From an uncultured Prevotella sp. (GTDB lineage Bacteria > Bacteroidota > Bacteroidia > Bacteroidales > Bacteroidaceae), in contig ONAR01000040.1 in the NCBI GenBank assembly GCA_900315835.1, positions 1 through 40,335 of the forward strand: a DNA stretch of 40,335 bases, written 5' to 3'. The translations under genes and the position numbers were made by a program. The first letter of the stretch is position 1, and every line of letters starts with the position of its first letter. Below the pieces are notes generated by a model. The model did no database searches. It was not told the DNA's origin and was given only the letters and a program-made list of their open reading frames with translations. This document shows positions 1 through 6,779 of this stretch, piece by piece.

Positions 1-218
1 GCGAGATCAGCGTAAGCGCATCCGCCTTTTTTAGCTCACGCAGATCTCGCTGACAGCGCATAGGATGCCATCAATGAAATCCGCGTTATCCGCGTGAGAG
101 ACTTACTGCGCTTACGCTAATCGCGCTGATGTGTGGGAAAAATGCCATAATGGATTTCACACAGACAGCACAGGTGCTGCATCCCCAAAATCGGCGTAAT
201 CGGCGTGAGAAATAAGTT
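1..218. repeat. Intergenic dispersed-type repeats
   Basis: No convincing gene is seen before the DUF1893 gene. The stretch has two related 23-bp segments, at 77-99 and 188-210, identical at 20 of 23 positions. Each contains a doubled ATCCGCGT/ATCGGCGT motif ending in GTGAGA. A 12-bp inverted repeat (AGCGTAAGCGCA at 9-20, complement at 107-118) links the left edge to the middle. The pattern resembles dispersed intergenic repeats in Bacteroidota genomes. That interpretation is inferred; only the repetition is directly seen. Confidence 0.6.
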
Positions 219-282
219 GCGACAGCAACCCATGTGCAGTTGGCCCGGTACAGACGCGTCCACAGGGTTTGTCGGGTGCGCC

Positions 283-307
283 GCCCCTCCCCCTCTTTTG
301 GAGGGGC
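283..307. repeat. GC-rich hairpin downstream of DUF1893 gene
   Basis: Perfect 8-bp inverted repeat: GCCCCTCC at 283-290 and GGAGGGGC at 300-307, with a 9-nt loop. It lies just past the stop of the minus-strand DUF1893 gene and could end or stabilise that transcript. No T-run follows the stem on the minus strand, so a classic intrinsic terminator is not supported. Confidence 0.45.
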
Positions 308-321
308 AGGCCTTTGGCTTT

Positions 322-669
322 TTACTCTTCGAGTTCTCCAAGCCGCTGCCATACCTTGAGGAAGGCGGTGTGGTCGTAGCACTTACCGTATTTCACCACG
401 ACGCCAGCTTCCTGCAACACGTCGCAGGCCTGCTGCGAGATGTAGTCGGCCCACACCTCTTTCACGCCGCCCTCCACCATCATCGTGGCGGCGGAGCGGC
501 CGACGGCCTTGATGGCGACCTTGGCCTCGTAAAGCAATTCGGGTTCCTCAGCGCAGAGGTTGTACAGGCGGCGCACGCCATGACCGCTGAACGTACGGAT
601 GTTACCTTCGTGAAGGATGACGAGCGTGCATTGCTCAGTATGGAGCGTATCAATGAGTTCTTGCATCAT
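322..669 (-). CDS. DUF1893 domain-containing protein
   Basis: A 115-residue protein of unknown function. The segments IRTFSGHGVRRLYNL, EPELLYEAKVAIKAVGRSAA and MMVEGGVKEVWADYIS match the DUF1893 family seen in Bacteroidota and Firmicutes, whose fold is thought to resemble deaminases. Length is normal for the family. There is no signal peptide or membrane segment, so it should be cytoplasmic. Two adjacent ATG codons (669 and 666) can serve as start. A TATATTTG box lies about 30 bp upstream, so it is probably a single-gene transcript. No substrate or pathway can be inferred from the neighbours. Confidence 0.8.
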   Translation of the reverse strand: MMQELIDTLHTEQCTLVILHEGNIRTFSGHGVRRLYNLCAEEPELLYEAKVAIKAVGRSAATMMVEGGVKEVWADYISQQACDVLQEAGVVVKYGKCYDHTAFLKVWQRLGELEE

Positions 670-700
670 AGGGCTTATGTCTTTAGTTGTTCTTAGGCGA

Positions 701-708
701 CAAATATA
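701..708 (-). promoter_or_regulatory. -7 box of DUF1893 gene promoter
   Basis: On the minus strand this reads TATATTTG, matching the Bacteroidota -7 consensus TAnnTTTG. The predicted start of transcription is near 694, giving a leader of about 25 nt. No TTTG lies at the ideal 20-nt spacing; the nearest candidate is an ATTGC about 23 nt upstream. The rest of 670-782 is AT-rich with nothing else recognised. Confidence 0.5.
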
Positions 709-782
709 AGTAATATTTTTGAATTATGATGCAATGAAACCCGAAAATGTGCTTGGCAGATGATAAAAAACGGTAAAACAAA

Positions 783-820
783 ACGGCGGAGAAAGCCGAC
801 CATCGTCGGTTCTCCGCCGT
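783..820 (-). terminator. Rho-independent terminator of ferritin gene
   Basis: An 11-bp perfect outer stem (ACGGCGGAGAA at 783-793 with its complement at 810-820) encloses an inner 5-bp stem (CCGAC 796-800 with GTCGG 805-809). Read on the minus strand it is followed by a T-rich TTTTGTTTT run. It lies 27 bp beyond the ferritin stop codon. Confidence 0.85.
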
Positions 821-847
821 ATGCTATGATAACAGTGGTATGATGCT

Positions 848-1372
848 TTATGCGTTGGTGCCTGCCAGCGGTGCGGCCTGCGTATAGACGCGGGTGGCGA
901 GGTCCTTATCGAGCGTGTAGAGGCCATAGCCGTTGTCGCCAATCATCCGCAGACTGTCGATGATGGTCTTGGCATTGTCTTCCTCTTCCACCTGCTCGTC
1001 GATGAACCATTTGAGCATGCTCTGTGTGGCGAAGTCGTCTTCCTTCACGGCTAAAGCATAGAGCTTGTTGATGAGCGACGTCACCTTCTCCTCGTGCTTG
1101 AGCGTGCTTTCAAAGGCGTCGAGCGGTGATTTCCACTCTGACGGAACGGCCTCAACGGGCTGCAGCAGCACACGGCCGTCGCGCTGGACCACATAGTCGA
1201 AGAAGATCTTCGCGTGGTCGAGTTCCTCCTGATACTGCACCTCAAACCAATTGGCGAAGCCAGGATAGCCGTTGGCAGCGGCATAGGAGGCCATTGAAAG
1301 ATAAAGAAAGGCCGACCAGGTCTCGGCATTAATCTGCGCATTGATTGCGTCCTGAATAGTTTTAGATAGCAT
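848..1372 (-). CDS. ftnA: Non-haem ferritin (iron storage)
   Basis: A 174-residue ferritin that oxidises Fe2+ at a di-iron centre and stores it as mineral inside a 24-subunit cytoplasmic cage. All ferroxidase ligands are present at the usual bacterial FtnA positions: E17, E50 and H53 (in EELDHA), E94, Q127 and E130. The bacterial YLSMA and LKWFIDEQVEEE segments are clear. Length is standard. It starts at ATG 1372, 24 bp after the RNase H stop, so it may be co-transcribed with rnhA or use a promoter inside the end of that gene. A strong terminator follows. Confidence 0.96.
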   Translation of the reverse strand: MLSKTIQDAINAQINAETWSAFLYLSMASYAAANGYPGFANWFEVQYQEELDHAKIFFDYVVQRDGRVLLQPVEAVPSEWKSPLDAFESTLKHEEKVTSLINKLYALAVKEDDFATQSMLKWFIDEQVEEEDNAKTIIDSLRMIGDNGYGLYTLDKDLATRVYTQAAPLAGTNA

Positions 1373-1396
1373 AGTATTATGATTTAAAAGTAAACA

Positions 1397-1867
1397 TTAC
1401 TTCCTTCCGAAGTCGGCCGGAATATCGCCCCACTGCCGCGTCTGCCACTGGATGATGGGCACGTTGACGGCGTGAGTGCGCAACCACTGTTCGGCGCGCT
1501 CGATGATGCGGTAGAGGTCCTCGGTGCGGCTGTCGCGCACGAGCTTGGTCTTGCACTGCTTCTTCCTGACCCACAGGATAGCGTTGTAGGAGTCGGAATA
1601 GATGACCTTGTCGGTGATGCCCTGCTTCTGCATCAGCGCCAGGGCGTGGACGATGGCCAGAAACTCGCCGATGTTGTTGGTGCCATAGACGGGGCCGAAG
1701 TGGAACACCTGCGCACCGGTCGTGAGGTCGATGCCCTGGTATTCCATGGCGCCGGGGTTGCCCGAGCACGCCGCATCCACGGCCCATGCGTTGGCTTTCA
1801 CTTCGAGAGGCAGCGGCAGCACGGTGTCGTGGCGGTTGTCGGGCGGATTGACGATGTCGTTGTTCAT
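1397..1867 (-). CDS. rnhA: RNase H family protein without viroplasmin domain
   Basis: A 156-residue RNase HI-type enzyme, expected to cleave the RNA strand of RNA/DNA hybrids. Seen: the first strand AVDAACSGNPG with D31, the NNIGEF helix with E68, D92 in YSDSYNAI, and a C-terminal PADFGRK with D152 as the likely fourth metal ligand. Many Bacteroidota relatives carry an N-terminal viroplasmin/caulimovirus domain. Here only about 25 low-complexity residues precede the RNase H fold. The longer frame begins at a TTG at 1873, so the ATG at 1867 is preferred. It lies 23 bp after argS and is probably in its operon. Confidence 0.88.
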   Translation of the reverse strand: MNNDIVNPPDNRHDTVLPLPLEVKANAWAVDAACSGNPGAMEYQGIDLTTGAQVFHFGPVYGTNNIGEFLAIVHALALMQKQGITDKVIYSDSYNAILWVRKKQCKTKLVRDSRTEDLYRIIERAEQWLRTHAVNVPIIQWQTRQWGDIPADFGRK

Positions 1868-1890
1868 GGGCAATGCGGCAGCGGCTGTTA

Positions 1891-3702
1891 TTACATGCGC
1901 TCGGGCACCTCGATGCCGAGCAGCGCCATACCGTTCTTGATGGTCTTGCCCACGTTGGCGGCGAGCATCAGGCGGAAGGCCTTGGCCTCATCGGTCTCAG
2001 CCGAGAGGATGCTGTAGTCGTGGTAGAACTGGTTGAAGAGCTTCGTCAGTTCGTAGCAGTAGTTGGCGATGCCTGCGGGGTTGTAGTTCTCGCCGGCGTC
2101 GGCTACGGCTGTCTTGAAGTCGGCCAGTTTCTGTATGAGCTCCGTCTCCTTGTCGTTGAGCGCCTTCACGCCCTTGCTTGAGGGCGTCAGATGGGCGGCC
2201 TCAGCCTTGCGCAGGATGGAGCGGATGCGGGCGTAGGTGTATTGGATAAACGGACCGGTGTTGCCGTTGAAGTCGATGCTCTCGGCGGGGTTGAACAGCA
2301 TGTTCTTGCGGGCGTCGACCTTCAGGATGAAATACTTCAGCGCACCGAGTCCGACGATGCGGGCAATCTCCTGGCGCTCAGCCTCGCTGAACTCCTTCGA
2401 CTGTCCGTGCTCCTCAGCGGTCTTGCGGGCGTCTTCAATCATCTCGGCGATGAGGTCGTCGGCATCGACCACCGTACCCTCGCGGCTCTTCATCTTACCG
2501 TTGGGCAGCTCGACCATGCCGTAGGAGAAATGCACGAGGTCCTTGCCCCACTTGAAGCCGAGGCGGTCGAGGATAATCGACAGCACCTGGAAGTGGTAGT
2601 TCTGCTCGTTGCCCACCACGTAAATCATCTTGTCGATGGGGTAGTCGTTGAAGCGCATCTCGGCCGTACCGATGTCCTGCGTCATATAAACCGAGGTACC
2701 GTCGGAGCGGATGAGGAGCTTCTGGTCGAGGCCCTCACCGGTGAGGTCGGCCCAGACGCTGCCGTCTTCTTTCTGATAGAACAGGCCTTTCTTCAAGCCT
2801 TCCATCACCTTGCGCTTGCCTTCGAGGTAGGTGTTCGACTCATAATAAATCTTATCGAAGCTCACGCCCAAGGCCTTGTAGGTCTCGTCGAAGCCGGCAT
2901 ACACCCAACTGTTCATCTTCTCCCAGAGGGCGCGGATGTCTTTGTCGCCCTGCTCCCATTTGACGAGCATCTGGTGGGCTTCCTTGATGAGGGGTGCCTC
3001 GTTCTTGGCTTTCTCCTCAGCTTTCTCCTCATCCATGCCCTCGGCCATATATTTGGCCTTCAGCTCATTGCATTCCTCCTTGTAGTGCTTGTCGAAGAGC
3101 ACGTAGAAGTCGCCGATGAGGTGGTCGCCCTTCTTCCCGGTTGACTCCGGAGTGCAGCCGTTGCCCCAACGGAGCCAGGCCAGCATCGACTTCATGATGT
3201 GGATGCCGCGGTCGTTGACGATATTGGTCTTGATGACGCGGTTGCCATTGGCCTCAAGAATCTTGGCAAGGCTCCAACCGAGGAGGTTGTTGCGCACGTG
3301 GCCGAGGTGGAGCGGCTTATTGGTGTTGGGTGAGGAATATTCCACCATCACTAAGGGACTGTCGGCCGTAGCCTTACGCTCGCCATAGAGCGGGTCGGCA
3401 TCGATGTCGCCGAGCAGCCGGAGCCAGGCGTCGGTAGCCACGACGAGGTTGAGGAAGCCACCCACGGCATTATAGCCGGCCACTGCGGGGCAATGGTCGG
3501 TGAGGTAGGCACCAATCTCATTGGCGGTGTCAACGGGTTTCTTATGCGATATCTTCAGGAAGGGGAAGACGACCAGCGTGAGGTTGCCCTCGAAGTCGGG
3601 GCGCGTCTTCTGCAGTTGTACCATCTTTTCAGGCACATCCTGTCCGTAAAGCTCTTTTACGGCAGCGATGGCGGCAGTGCTAATTTCTTGCGCTATGCTC
3701 AT
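1891..3702 (-). CDS. argS: Arginyl-tRNA synthetase
   Basis: Class I aminoacyl-tRNA synthetase that charges tRNA-Arg with arginine in the cytoplasm. The protein is 603 residues, the normal length. Seen: an N-terminal Arg-tRNA synthetase additional domain (about 1-100), the catalytic SSPNTNKPLHLGH segment (HIGH-type motif HLGH at 132-135), a degenerate KMSKS-type loop KMKSREGT, and a C-terminal DALR-type anticodon-binding helical domain ending in GIEVPERM. The frame is open 20 codons upstream, but a canonical promoter at 3726-3757 predicts transcription starting near 3719, so the ATG at 3702 is the start. It is the first gene of an argS-rnhA-ftnA run. Confidence 0.97.
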   Translation of the reverse strand: MSIAQEISTAAIAAVKELYGQDVPEKMVQLQKTRPDFEGNLTLVVFPFLKISHKKPVDTANEIGAYLTDHCPAVAGYNAVGGFLNLVVATDAWLRLLGDIDADPLYGERKATADSPLVMVEYSSPNTNKPLHLGHVRNNLLGWSLAKILEANGNRVIKTNIVNDRGIHIMKSMLAWLRWGNGCTPESTGKKGDHLIGDFYVLFDKHYKEECNELKAKYMAEGMDEEKAEEKAKNEAPLIKEAHQMLVKWEQGDKDIRALWEKMNSWVYAGFDETYKALGVSFDKIYYESNTYLEGKRKVMEGLKKGLFYQKEDGSVWADLTGEGLDQKLLIRSDGTSVYMTQDIGTAEMRFNDYPIDKMIYVVGNEQNYHFQVLSIILDRLGFKWGKDLVHFSYGMVELPNGKMKSREGTVVDADDLIAEMIEDARKTAEEHGQSKEFSEAERQEIARIVGLGALKYFILKVDARKNMLFNPAESIDFNGNTGPFIQYTYARIRSILRKAEAAHLTPSSKGVKALNDKETELIQKLADFKTAVADAGENYNPAGIANYCYELTKLFNQFYHDYSILSAETDEAKAFRLMLAANVGKTIKNGMALLGIEVPERM

Positions 3703-3725
3703 TGTTATATGTTTGTATTCGTTTG

Positions 3726-3757
3726 CAAAGGTAGTGCAAATGAGCGGAATATCCAAA
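3726..3757 (-). promoter_or_regulatory. Canonical Bacteroidota promoter of argS
   Basis: On the minus strand: TTTG (3757-3754), exactly 20 nt, then TACCTTTG (3733-3726). This is the sigma-ABfr-type -33/-7 arrangement. It predicts a leader of about 17 nt and settles the argS start at 3702. Confidence 0.85.
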
Positions 3758-3773
3758 AACAAAAAGATGTTTT

Positions 3774-3834
3774 AACCCATCCGTCCCATCCAACCCATTC
3801 AACCCATGAAACCCATGAAACCCATAACCCCCAT
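3774..3834. repeat. 9-bp tandem repeat (AACCCATnn)
   Basis: About seven imperfect copies of a nonamer AACCCATNN occupy nearly the whole gap between the stop of the EEP gene and the argS promoter. The two most regular copies read AACCCATGA. It is a simple-sequence tract that may vary in copy number. Confidence 0.85.
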
Positions 3835-3837
3835 TTA

Positions 3838-4686
3838 CTACATCTTCAGCTTCACGAACACCGGGTAGTGGTCGGAGGGGTTGCGACGGGTGTTGCCGAG
3901 CCAATAGCTGTTGGTGAGGATGCCGTAGTGCTCGACGTCGAAGCCGTTAGAGACAAACACGTGGTCGATGCGGCTGTCGTTGTGGTACTCCTGCGAGAAG
4001 TCGTTCCATGTGCCGATAGGTGCCATACGCTGGTCGGCGCTGGCATAGGCGTCCTTGAGGATACCCGACTGGGAGAAGATGGTGTAGATCTCGTCGTGCT
4101 GGTCGACGTTGAAGTCACCCGTCAGCACGACCGGCGTCTTACCGGCGATGGCCTTGATGCTGTCGATAATCATCTTGGCGCTGTTGCGGCGTGCGACGAC
4201 ACCGATGTGGTCCATGTGGCAGTTGAAGAAATAGAACTTCTTCTTTGTCTCGTTGTCGCGGAAAAGGCCCCAGGTGCAGATGCGCACGCAGGCGGCATCC
4301 CAGCCCAGTGACGGCTTGTTGGGCGTCGGCGACAGCCAGAAGTAGCCGTTGCGGAGCACCGTGAGGCGGTCGGTCTGATAGAAGATGGCTGAGTATTCGC
4401 CTTTCTCCTTGCCGTCATCGCGGCCCACACCGAGGTAGCGGTACTGCGGCATACCGGCTAACAGGTCGGTGAGCTGGTTGTGAAGCACCTCCTGCATGCC
4501 GAAGATGGCGGGCTGCTCAAAGTTAATGAGGTCGCAGATATTCGGGCAGCGCTGTTTCCAGCCATTGCCCTCAGCGGCATCTCCAGCATTGTTGTTACGG
4601 ACGTTGTAAGTGGCAACGTAGAGGCGTTGCGCATGAAGGCCGGCGACCATCAGCACGGCCATGAGGATGAATGCGATTCTTTTCAT
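3838..4686 (-). CDS. Secreted endonuclease/exonuclease/phosphatase-family protein
   Basis: A 282-residue metal-dependent hydrolase of the EEP (DNase I-like) superfamily, whose members cleave phosphodiesters or phosphomonoesters of nucleic acids, inositides or sugars. It begins with a signal peptide (MKRIAFILMAVLMVAGLHAQ), so it is exported. Superfamily motifs appear in order: TYNVRNNN, the metal-ligand glutamate in FGMQEV, the catalytic LTGDFNVD, SRIDHVFVS and the terminal SDHYPV. It lies 32 bp after xylR on the same strand and is the last gene of the PUL 1 run. An export signal in a glycan locus favours a sugar-phosphate or phosphodiester substrate over DNA, but this is inference. Confidence 0.88.
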   Translation of the reverse strand: MKRIAFILMAVLMVAGLHAQRLYVATYNVRNNNAGDAAEGNGWKQRCPNICDLINFEQPAIFGMQEVLHNQLTDLLAGMPQYRYLGVGRDDGKEKGEYSAIFYQTDRLTVLRNGYFWLSPTPNKPSLGWDAACVRICTWGLFRDNETKKKFYFFNCHMDHIGVVARRNSAKMIIDSIKAIAGKTPVVLTGDFNVDQHDEIYTIFSQSGILKDAYASADQRMAPIGTWNDFSQEYHNDSRIDHVFVSNGFDVEHYGILTNSYWLGNTRRNPSDHYPVFVKLKM

Positions 4687-4698
4687 CAGTAATGCTTT

Positions 4699-4734
4699 AT
4701 TATTTGTATTTGGTTTGATTATTTGTATTTGGTT
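4699..4734. repeat. 17-bp direct repeat spanning the xylR stop
   Basis: ATTATTTGTATTTGGTT occurs twice, at 4699-4715 and 4718-4734, with a 19-bp period. The second copy encodes the last residues and stop of the XylR-type regulator; the first lies in the gap before the EEP gene. It looks like a recent short tandem duplication. Confidence 0.9.
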
Positions 4735-5870
4735 CGGTATTCAAAGGGCGTCATGCCCTTGTATTGCTTGAACTGCCGCGAGAGGTTCTTGACGTTCAGA
4801 TTCATGCGCTCGCAGAGGCTCTCTATCGGCTCATTGGTCGAAAGCAGCAGCTGGGCAAAGCGGTTCATGCGCAGCTGGGTGATATACACCAGCGGCGTGG
4901 TCTGCATCTCCTCGCGGAAGCGTATCTCGAAGAGGCGGCGCGACAGCGGCAGTTGCTTGATGACATCGGTCACGCTCTTGATGCTGTTCAGATGGAAATA
5001 GATGTAGTTGAGCGCCTTTTGGACGTTGGGGTCCTTGGCGGCGAAGAAGTCGGTGGAGTTGCGCTCCATGACGCCGATGAGCTGTACGCTGATGTCGTGG
5101 CCTTTGTACGAGGGGTCGCGCTTCATCTGCTCTATCATCTGCGCCGTGTCATAACCGGCGCGCTGCACATCCATCTGCATGCTCGACAGCGCGGGGTAAG
5201 TCAGCTGACAAGTAATCTCGTCGTTGTCGACGCCAAGCACCGAGAGGTCCTGCGGAATCTTGATGTCGAGCACGTGGCACTGCTCCACAATCTTCATCGC
5301 CATGTTGTCATCGGCAGCGAAGAGCGCTGTCGGCTTGGGCAAACTGAGCAGCCATTGGGTGAGCGGCTCACTGTGGTAGTACCACATCTCGTCGAGTTCC
5401 TGCGCACAGTAGGTGCTCAACTGCCGTCCGAGGCCGTGCTCGCTGAGGGCCGTGCGGAAGCCGCGCAGCCGCTCGTCGCTCCACACCACGTTGTGATAGC
5501 CGTAGAACGCGAACGACCGGAAGCCCTTGTTCATGTAGAACTCAGCGGCCTTGCGCCCGGCGGCGTCGTAGTCACTCGTGATGTTGGGAATATTCTTGAA
5601 CCGCTGCTTATAGTCCTGCGCGATGGTGACGATGCCGTGGCGATGGAACAGCGAGAGGTCGTCGTCGGCCTCAAACTGTCCGATGACAGCGTCGGCCTTC
5701 CACGCCTGCGCCCATTCGGCCATGCTCCTGATGCCCTTGACGCGTTTGAACTCGGGCGGCATCTTGCAGATGACCCACGGCGATGTCTGCTGCGAGTATT
5801 TGAGGATGCCGCGCAACAGTTGCGAGGCATACTGCTCGGTGAAGTCGGTGAGTAAGATAAGGCGTATCAT
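4719..5870 (-). CDS. xylR: XylR-type transcriptional regulator (periplasmic-binding-like + AraC)
   Basis: A 383-residue cytoplasmic regulator with the XylR layout. The N-terminal sensor of about 270 residues has a LacI/periplasmic-binding fold (RGILKYSQ, YHNVVWSDERLRGF, FAADDNMAMKIV, LSVLGVDNDE). A C-terminal AraC/XylS helix-turn-helix domain follows (about 285-383, with MNLNVKNLSRQFKQYKGMTP and FEYRTKYK). E. coli XylR, 392 residues, senses xylose; the ligand here is unknown. It overlaps the ROK kinase by 4 bp (ATGA), so the two are translationally coupled. The likely ligand is a sugar handled by that kinase, and the likely target is PUL 1. The gene symbol marks architecture only, not xylose specificity. 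Confidence 0.9.
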   Translation of the reverse strand: MIRLILLTDFTEQYASQLLRGILKYSQQTSPWVICKMPPEFKRVKGIRSMAEWAQAWKADAVIGQFEADDDLSLFHRHGIVTIAQDYKQRFKNIPNITSDYDAAGRKAAEFYMNKGFRSFAFYGYHNVVWSDERLRGFRTALSEHGLGRQLSTYCAQELDEMWYYHSEPLTQWLLSLPKPTALFAADDNMAMKIVEQCHVLDIKIPQDLSVLGVDNDEITCQLTYPALSSMQMDVQRAGYDTAQMIEQMKRDPSYKGHDISVQLIGVMERNSTDFFAAKDPNVQKALNYIYFHLNSIKSVTDVIKQLPLSRRLFEIRFREEMQTTPLVYITQLRMNRFAQLLLSTNEPIESLCERMNLNVKNLSRQFKQYKGMTPFEYRTKYK

Positions 5871-6691
5871 AGTTTTGAAGCTCCAAGCAGGTTGCCGTCC
5901 TCGAGTGAGGAGAACAGCACCTTAGTGTTGTCAATCTCACGTTGATAGGGGAAGCCGTCGGCCATCGACTCACGCATGGCGGCCTCGAAATAAGCCGCGC
6001 CTTTGGCGATGCCTCCGCCGATGACGATGGCTTCGGGGTTATAGGCAAAGAGGATGGCCTGCAGGGTCTTGCCGAGATGGAAGCCGAAGCGGCGCCAAAC
6101 GGCCAGCGCCTGCCCGTCGCCCTCAGCGGCTTGGCGCGAGAGCTGTGCGGCGTCGTAGCCATGCCGCTTCATCCAGATACTCGAGCAGTACTCCTCGTAG
6201 TTGCCGTCGCGGTAGGGCAGACAGCCAATCTCACCGGCACCGGTGTCGGCACCGCGGTAGATGGCGTTGTTGATGATGATGCCGGCGCCGATGCCCGTGC
6301 CGAGGGTGATGCCCACGATATCGCTGAAGTTGCGGGCGCAGCCGAAGTATTTCTCGCCGAGGACGTAGCAGTTGACGTCGTTGTCGACGCGCGTCTCGAT
6401 GTGGTAGCGCTGCTCCATGCGCTCCTTCAGATGCACCTCCTTCCACGCGGGGATATTTTGTACGTCGTATACGATGCCGCGCTTGAAGTCGACCACCGAC
6501 GGCACGCCGATGCCGATGCGGCTCACGCGGCTGTCGAGCAGTTGGTCGATGAGGCTGTAGAGCTGGTCAAACACCTCCTGCTCACTGCCGTCGGCGTGGC
6601 AGCCTACGGCGATGTGCTGTTCCATCTCACCGTCGGTGATGCGGGCAGCCCGTATGTTGGTTCCTCCTAAGTCTATCGTCAGCGTTGTCAT
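5867..6691 (-). CDS. ROK-family sugar kinase
   Basis: A 274-residue ROK (repressor, ORF, kinase) protein without a DNA-binding domain, expected to phosphorylate a monosaccharide with ATP in the cytoplasm. Seen: the N-terminal phosphate loop TIDLGGTNIR, the catalytic aspartate D105 in DNDVN, GITLGTGIGAGII, and the adenosine motif VIGGGIAKG. The usual zinc motif (GHxxxx...CxCGxxGCxE) is absent and replaced by GEIGCLPYRDGNYEEYCSS, as in a Bacteroidota subgroup. Glucose, mannose, N-acetylglucosamine and allose are all possible substrates; mannose would suit the GH92 gene upstream. It is coupled to xylR and separated from the MGH1-like gene by 88 bp containing a hairpin. Confidence 0.88.
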   Translation of the reverse strand: MTTLTIDLGGTNIRAARITDGEMEQHIAVGCHADGSEQEVFDQLYSLIDQLLDSRVSRIGIGVPSVVDFKRGIVYDVQNIPAWKEVHLKERMEQRYHIETRVDNDVNCYVLGEKYFGCARNFSDIVGITLGTGIGAGIIINNAIYRGADTGAGEIGCLPYRDGNYEEYCSSIWMKRHGYDAAQLSRQAAEGDGQALAVWRRFGFHLGKTLQAILFAYNPEAIVIGGGIAKGAAYFEAAMRESMADGFPYQREIDNTKVLFSSLEDGNLLGASKL

Positions 6692-6723
6692 TCTACAGGT
6701 GTTTTATACGCATAAGGTTAATC

Positions 6724-6745
6724 GGCGGGCCTGCTTCGGCCCGCC
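6724..6745 (-). terminator. Intra-operon hairpin between glycosidase and ROK genes
   Basis: Perfect 8-bp GC stem GGCGGGCC (6724-6731) and GGCCCGCC (6738-6745) with a 6-nt loop. It lies between the stop of the GH63/MGH1-like gene and the ROK start. No U-tract follows on the minus strand. It could partly terminate transcription, or protect the 3' end of the upstream PUL mRNA so that kinase and regulator are made at a lower level. Confidence 0.55.
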
Positions 6746-6779
6746 ACAAAATAAGGAAAAGTTAGCGATGGCGCGGCAA

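Noticed and set aside
205-696. Plus-strand open frame antisense to the DUF1893 gene
   Set aside because: Overlaps a recognisable DUF1893 protein with its own promoter; no domain in the antisense product.
2191-3144. Long plus-strand open frame (317 codons) antisense to argS
   Set aside because: Its reading frame is a shadow of the argS coding sequence; low-complexity composition and no recognisable domain.
3703-3762. Upstream start for argS
   Set aside because: The extension overlaps the canonical promoter, and the encoded residues are not part of ArgS.
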